Assembly: GCF_018881795.1 (NCBI RefSeq)
Contig: NZ_JACVPQ010000001.1
Location: forward strand, 1,029,633 to 1,093,632
Direction of reading: 5' to 3'
DNA: 64,000 bases
Source: Polynucleobacter sp. MWH-Jannik1A5
GTDB lineage: Bacteria > Pseudomonadota > Gammaproteobacteria > Burkholderiales > Burkholderiaceae
Under the pieces are notes generated by a model. That model had not been told where the DNA came from and did no database searches. It worked only from the letters and a program-made list of their open reading frames with translations. The position numbers and the translations under genes were made by a program. Below are positions 56,967 to 64,000 of this stretch, in pieces; the stretch's first letter is position 1; each line of letters opens with the position of its first letter.

Positions 56967-57008
56967 TTTTAATAATCGCTAAAAACGATTATTTGTAGTT
57001 AAAAGTTC

Positions 57009-57458
57009 TTATTTTTGTTTATTTCGACAGTTTTTCTTTTGACAATGGCCATACATAGCTAATGAGTGCTCCTGGAGCTTGAATCCCAGGTTTTTAGCGA
57101 TATCTTGCTGCCTTTTTTCAATGGCCTCATCTACAAACTCTTCAACATGGCCGCAATCTATGCATACCAGGTGGTCGTGGTGCTGACCTTCATTTAACTC
57201 ATAAATTGCTCGGCTATCGCCCTTGCTGGATTCAAAGTGACTCCTCAACAGCAGGCCAGCCTGTTCAAACTGGGTGAGAACTCGATAAACCGTGGCTAAG
57301 CCAATTTCCTTGTCATCTTTCGCCAGAGCCATAAAGACATCTTCAGCGCTGAAATGGGTGCCGCCATTTTGATGGAAAAAATCCAGAATTTTCATTCGTG
57401 GCCCAGTAGCTTTAAGGCCAATATCACGTAAATTTTCAGGGGTAGGGATTTGGGTCAT
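57009..57458 (-). CDS. fur: Ferric uptake regulator Fur
   Basis: Iron-sensing transcription repressor (149 residues). A winged-helix DNA-binding part (GPRMKILDFF, GLATVYRVLTQFE near 55) precedes the metal sites in HHDHLVCIDCGHVEEF near 90 and the C-terminal cysteines CQKKNC. The ATG at 57458 is preferred to an upstream in-frame start at 57509 that would cross into bamE. It diverges from bamE, an order common in betaproteobacteria. Confidence 0.95.
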   Translation of the reverse strand: MTQIPTPENLRDIGLKATGPRMKILDFFHQNGGTHFSAEDVFMALAKDDKEIGLATVYRVLTQFEQAGLLLRSHFESSKGDSRAIYELNEGQHHDHLVCIDCGHVEEFVDEAIEKRQQDIAKNLGFKLQEHSLAMYGHCQKKNCRNKQK

Positions 57459-57507
57459 ATATATGGCATTGGGAGCTAAAATCAATGTCTTAATGATACG
57501 GCCAGCC

Positions 57508-58224
57508 ATGCAAAATTGCCTCGAACTTTTTTCCCGCTTTTTTAGCCCAACTTTGAAGGGTGCTTATTCCCCACTCAGATTGGGATTTGTGGCAATGGCC
57601 GTTTCTGGCCTCTTGGGAGTGACTGGGTGCACAAGTGCGGTTGATGAAACTCAGCGTAACTGGGTAAACAAGATTTTCAGGCCATATGTGCCAGACGTTG
57701 TGCAGGGTAACTTTATTTCTAGCGAGCAGTATGCGAAGTTGCAATTGGGCATGACTCGTGAACAGGTGCGACAAATTTTAGGTACTCCATTATTAGCAAG
57801 TTACTTTCATGCAAACCGCTGGGATTATATTTTTGAATTCAAGCGCTCTGGTCAGCCTATAGGTAAAGAACGTCATGTCACGGTTTTTTTTGATGGCGAC
57901 AAGGTAGTGAAGTTTGAAGGTGATGCATTGCCAACCGAGATTGAATTGGTTGCTGAAATTGATAACTATGCAAAATCAAAACGTTCATTCTGGGACGTCA
58001 TGACTGGTGCTAATAAGCCGCCAGTAACACCTAAATTACAAAGCCCTGAAGTATTGGTTCCAAGTAAGACTGACAACTTAGCGGCAGGTGTGCCTGTGCC
58101 TCCAGCAAATACCAGTTCATTCTGGGATTTCTTCGGCTCTTCTGATAAGAAGTCGGATGCACAAGCTCCCGCCCTAGGTCCTGGCGCTCTAAATGATGTG
58201 CCAAAGGCAGTAGAGCCTAAGTAG
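57508..58224 (+). CDS. bamE: Outer membrane assembly lipoprotein BamE
   Basis: Small BAM-complex lipoprotein (238 residues) that helps fold outer-membrane proteins. The signal peptide ends in lipobox LLGVTGC (Cys near 41). The SmpA/OmlA domain has KLQLGMTREQVRQILGTPLL near 77 and WDYIFEFKR near 106. The C-terminal 80 residues are an extra Pro/Ser-rich extension not found in E. coli BamE. The ATG at 57508 is the first that does not overlap fur. Confidence 0.9.
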   Translation: MQNCLELFSRFFSPTLKGAYSPLRLGFVAMAVSGLLGVTGCTSAVDETQRNWVNKIFRPYVPDVVQGNFISSEQYAKLQLGMTREQVRQILGTPLLASYFHANRWDYIFEFKRSGQPIGKERHVTVFFDGDKVVKFEGDALPTEIELVAEIDNYAKSKRSFWDVMTGANKPPVTPKLQSPEVLVPSKTDNLAAGVPVPPANTSSFWDFFGSSDKKSDAQAPALGPGALNDVPKAVEPK

Positions 58225-58294
58225 TAGAAATCTCTTTTGTATTGATGCCAATAAGAACCGTATTGGTTCACTTGAATAAGAAGCGAAGAAACAC

Positions 58295-59098
58295 ATGATG
58301 AAGATTGCAATTGCTGGCGCAACTGGTCGTATGGGAAAGATGTTGATTGAGGCTGTACTCAATACTCCAGATGCTCAACTGGTCGGCGCACTAGAACATA
58401 CCTCTTGCCCACAATTGGGAGAGGATGCAGGGTCATTCTTGGGTAAAAAGACTGGCGTATTGATTTCTTCTGATGTTGCGCAGGTATTGTCGGGCGCACA
58501 ATTCTTAATCGACTTCACTAGACCTGAAGGCACGATGGGCCATTTGGTGGTTGCGGAAAAAACTGGCACCAAGATGATTATTGGTACTACTGGCTTAACC
58601 GCAGATCAAATTGCTAGCTTGAAGAAGGCCTCTGCAAAGTTAGCTATTGTTTTTGCGCCCAATATGAGTGTGGGCGTGAATGCCACATTTAAGCTTCTTG
58701 AGATTGCAGCCAAGATGCTCAATCAAGGATATGACATTGAAATTATTGAAGCTCATCACAAGCATAAGGTAGATGCGCCTTCGGGCACAGCTCTCAAGAT
58801 GGGTGAAGTAATTGCGGATGCGTTGGGCGAGAAATTAGATGATGTCGCGGTTTACGCACGCGAGGGTCATACCGGTGAGCGTAAACAGGGTTCGATCGGT
58901 TTTGCAACGATTCGTGGTGGCGATATCGTAGGCGATCACACTGTTTTATTTGCTGGCGATGGTGAGCGTATTGAAATTAGTCACAAGTCTTCAAGCCGTC
59001 AGTCCTATGCACAAGGATCTTTGCGTGCAGCACGCTTCTTGCAAAATCAAAGCAATGGTTTATTCGATATGCAAGATGTTCTTGGCTTACGTAAATAA
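58295..59098 (+). CDS. dapB: 4-hydroxy-tetrahydrodipicolinate reductase
   Basis: Lysine and diaminopimelate synthesis enzyme (267 residues). AGATGRMGK near the N-terminus binds NAD(P)H, DFTRPEG near 74 and the [19 protein letters not shown] segment near 150 carry the catalytic His and Lys. Two adjacent ATG codons (58295 and 58298) are possible starts. Confidence 0.96.
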   Translation: MMKIAIAGATGRMGKMLIEAVLNTPDAQLVGALEHTSCPQLGEDAGSFLGKKTGVLISSDVAQVLSGAQFLIDFTRPEGTMGHLVVAEKTGTKMIIGTTGLTADQIASLKKASAKLAIVFAPNMSVGVNATFKLLEIAAKMLNQGYDIEIIEAHHKHKVDAPSGTALKMGEVIADALGEKLDDVAVYAREGHTGERKQGSIGFATIRGGDIVGDHTVLFAGDGERIEISHKSSSRQSYAQGSLRAARFLQNQSNGLFDMQDVLGLRK

Positions 59099-59110
59099 AA
59101 AGTCACTTAA

Positions 59111-61813
<2,703 letters not shown>

Positions 61814-61827
61814 TCAAAGATAGAGAC

Positions 61828-62355
61828 ATGAATGTAAATTCCCTGCGTCGCGCAATGCTTGGTTTGATCGCTACTGCACCTCTAGGTGGATTGCTTGCTT
61901 GTGGCTATCGTTTGCGCGGCATGGTCGATGTACCTTTCAAAGTCATTGCCATTACTGGTAATCCATCGCCACCTTTGCGGGCGGATTTGCAGACAGCAAT
62001 TTTGACTGGTACCGATGCCAAGGTCGCTATCAACCCCAAAGATGCTGATCTCATTCTAGAAATTACCAATGACATTCAGGGTCGCGAGATATTAGCTTAT
62101 AACGCTAGTGGTCAGGTGTCAGCCTATCGCTTAAACATTCGCGTTGGCTTTAGAGCATTTGATTTGAGTGGGGCTGAAGTGGTTCCAGAGGCTGAGATTT
62201 ATATGACACGCGATATGGACTTTACGGTGTCTACAGTTCTGGCAACAGACGTACAAATGCAGCAGTTCATAACGCTGATGCGTAAAGACTTGGCTATTCA
62301 AATATTGCGTCGTGTAGCGGCAGCCGCTAAGGCACCGCAAGCCCGTTCTTTTTAG
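61828..62355 (+). CDS. lptE: LPS-assembly lipoprotein LptE
   Basis: Outer-membrane lipoprotein (175 residues) that plugs LptD for lipopolysaccharide export. A signal peptide ends in lipobox GGLLACGYRLRG (Cys near 26). The LptE core shows an ILEITNDIQGREILAYNASGQVSAY segment, given here in short: ITNDIQGREIL near 71. Position after leuS and before holA is diagnostic. Confidence 0.92.
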   Translation: MNVNSLRRAMLGLIATAPLGGLLACGYRLRGMVDVPFKVIAITGNPSPPLRADLQTAILTGTDAKVAINPKDADLILEITNDIQGREILAYNASGQVSAYRLNIRVGFRAFDLSGAEVVPEAEIYMTRDMDFTVSTVLATDVQMQQFITLMRKDLAIQILRRVAAAAKAPQARSF

Positions 62356-62370
62356 GTAAACAGAGCTCGC

Positions 62371-63432
62371 ATGGTTAAAGTCGATGCCTTGCAAGTGCAC
62401 CTTAAGTCCCTAAGTTCAGGCGGCGTAATGTTGCCGCTATATATTTTTAGTGGCGATGAGCCGTTATTAATGATGGAGGCTATGGACCAATTGCGATCTG
62501 CAGCTAAGAAGCAGAACTTTACTGAACGTGAGGTATTGCTACAGGAGCGCGGCTTTGATTGGAGCACCCTTTTAAATGCTGGTCAGACCATGTCTCTGTT
62601 TGGGGATAAGCGTTGGGTCGAGTTACGCATTCCAACTGGGAAGCCTGGGCGTGATGGGGCTGACGCTCTAAAACAATTCGCGGCACAAATTGCTTCGCAA
62701 TCTATTGGCTCAGAAGGCCCAGATACCGTAGTTTGTATTGTCTTACCACGCTTAGATGGCAAGACCAAAACCTCTGCATGGTTTAGTGCTCTAGATGATG
62801 CTGGCATGGCAATACAGATTGATTCCTTGGATCGCAGTCATTTACCGCAGTGGATTGCAGGACGTCTTAAGCGTCAAGATCAAGAGGTTGAGCCGGGTCC
62901 TGAAGGTCAACGTGCACTTCAATTTATCGCTGATCAGGTAGAAGGCAATTTAATCGCTGCCCATCAAGAAATTCTGAAACTAGGTCTGCTATATCCCACG
63001 GGAAAATTAACTGAAGAGCAAATTCGTTCTTCTATTCTGAAAGTGGCGCGCTATAACGTCTTTGAGTTAACTGAAGCAATGTTGGCTGGTGATTTAGCAC
63101 GATTAAATCGCATGCTTGATGGCTTAAAGGGTGAGGGTGAGCCGCTCGTATTGATTCTGTGGAGCGTAACAGAGGAGCTTCGGATACTATCTAAGCTAAA
63201 GGCGGCAAGTGATGCTGGCGAGTCTTTGCAAAACCTGATGCGCGCTAACCGGATATGGGGAAATAAGGAGCGCTTATACCCAGCGGCAATTAGAAGGGTT
63301 CAGCCTCTGAAATTGCGAAGAGCTATGCAGGTAGCTGCCGGTTTAGATCGACAGGTAAAGGGGTTGCATGCTGCGGAGTTGCCAGCTGATCCCTGGGATG
63401 GTTTGCGTTTAGTTGGAAATTTATTGCGCTAA
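62371..63432 (+). CDS. holA: DNA polymerase III subunit delta
   Basis: Clamp-loader subunit (353 residues) that opens the beta clamp. LYIFSGDEPLLMMEAMDQLR near 26 and FIADQVEGNLIAAHQEI near 190 match HolA, with ARYNVFELTEAML near 225. The protein has no Walker motif, as expected. It is 15 bp after lptE. Confidence 0.94.
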   Translation: MVKVDALQVHLKSLSSGGVMLPLYIFSGDEPLLMMEAMDQLRSAAKKQNFTEREVLLQERGFDWSTLLNAGQTMSLFGDKRWVELRIPTGKPGRDGADALKQFAAQIASQSIGSEGPDTVVCIVLPRLDGKTKTSAWFSALDDAGMAIQIDSLDRSHLPQWIAGRLKRQDQEVEPGPEGQRALQFIADQVEGNLIAAHQEILKLGLLYPTGKLTEEQIRSSILKVARYNVFELTEAMLAGDLARLNRMLDGLKGEGEPLVLILWSVTEELRILSKLKAASDAGESLQNLMRANRIWGNKERLYPAAIRRVQPLKLRRAMQVAAGLDRQVKGLHAAELPADPWDGLRLVGNLLR

Positions 63433-63497
63433 GAGAATTATTTAGTAAATACATAACAGTTTATAAAGTAACAAGAGAGCAACAAGAGAATACAAAA

Positions 63498-64000
63498 TGA
63501 GTTCAGCGATTCAAGTAATGATGCAAGATATTGGAATGCGAGCGCGAGCGGCATCGCGTGCAATGGCGCGTGCATCAAGTGAGCAAAAGAATCAAGCTTT
63601 ATTGCATATTGCTAAAGTGGTTCGCCAAAAGACAGATGAGATTCAGCGAGTGAATCAAGTGGACGTGGAGCGTGCCAAGGCGAATGGTCAAGATGCAGCT
63701 TTTGTAGATCGCTTAACGATGACACCAAAAACCATTGAAACGATGGCTTTAGGTCTAGAGCAAATTGTTTCGTTAGAAGATCCTATTGGCAAAATTACAC
63801 CCTTACAAAAACAGGCTTCAGGTATTGAGCTTGGACAGATGCGTGTGCCATTAGGTGTCATCGGCATTATTTATGAGTCACGTCCCAATGTCACTATTGA
63901 TGCAGCTGCTTTGTGCTTAAAGTCCGGTAATGCCGTGATTCTGCGTGGGGGCTCTGAGGCAATTGATTCCAATACTTTATTGGCCCAGATTATTCAAGAA
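63498..64000 (+). CDS. proA: Glutamate-5-semialdehyde dehydrogenase (5' part)
   Basis: Second enzyme of proline synthesis; the gene runs off the window after about 167 codons. [33 protein letters not shown] near 118 and [13 protein letters not shown] near 140 identify ProA. It is separated from proB (21103) by more than 40 kb, unlike the proBA operon of E. coli. Confidence 0.95.

Noticed and set aside
57891-57901. T8 run inside bamE as a third slippage site
   Set aside because: It lies mid-domain in VTVFFDG, and a shift would simply destroy the protein; there is no alternative product to point to a function.
58248-58269. Competing small hairpins upstream of dapB (CCAATA/TATTGG and GAACC/GGTTC)
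   Set aside because: Stems of 5-6 bp without a T tract or known riboswitch features are not convincing as a terminator or lysine riboswitch.

Overview
The window is ordinary, densely packed chromosomal DNA of a betaproteobacterium of the order Burkholderiales. Moderate, somewhat AT-leaning base composition, short intergenic gaps and gene order (argJ-DUF815-mutT-zapD-coaE-pilD-pilC-pilB; rplU-rpmA-obg-proB; aroQ-accB-accC-prmA; leuS-lptE-holA-proA) point to a streamlined freshwater lineage such as Polynucleobacter. This is inferred from gene content only. No tRNA, rRNA, insertion sequence, prophage or CRISPR array was seen.

Layout. 1-4264: an operon for a tungsten-type aldehyde ferredoxin oxidoreductase (four-cluster ferredoxin, catalytic subunit, FAD/NAD reductase, MoaD-like protein and an unrecognised 98-residue protein). 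4303-6838: argJ, a DUF815 ATPase and a MutT-like Nudix protein. 6835-12142 (minus): a CNNM/CBS membrane protein, a compact pilB-pilC-pilD set, coaE and zapD. 12260-18238: ogt, a squalene synthase-like gene, an SSS symporter, a ketopantoate reductase-family gene, an FAH-family gene and a GrdB-like protein. 18235-27934: ispB, rplU-rpmA-obg-proB, a CNP1-like lipoprotein, rppH, proS, ffh, ccsA and an unusual membrane-anchored AmpD. 28069-33240: nrdA-nrdB behind a promoter carrying two NrdR boxes, then a histone H1-like gene. 33282-38984 (minus): a PfkB-family kinase, prmA fused to DUF3426, accC, accB, aroQ and a TlpA-like thioredoxin. 39011-45786: mpl, fabG, an RNB ribonuclease, a TonB-like protein, aroE and mtgA. 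45806-52958: pyrF, corA, pncC-pgpA-thiL, maeB and an orphan barstar-like gene. 52993-64000: rsmE, tkt, gap, fur, bamE, dapB, leuS, lptE, holA and the start of proA.

The most striking observation is a pair of nine-adenine runs on the coding strands, about 1.8 kb apart, each placed where slippage would change the protein made. In the histone H1-like gene (33054-33062) the annotated frame stops just after an A_AAA_AAG heptamer, while a -1 shift adds a 42-residue tail ending in an LNPAAAWPFPTGTRP-type sequence. In prmA (minus strand, 34842-34850) the unshifted frame makes a PrmA-membrane-DUF3426 fusion, while either shift stops within a few codons and yields soluble PrmA. Other notable points are a PP0621-AmpD fusion, a prepilin peptidase without its methyltransferase half, a proB without a PUA domain, a GAPDH without the usual NAD-selecting Asp, a barstar without a visible barnase, five A-tracts phased at exactly 10 bp, and operator-like repeats upstream of aroQ-accBC.
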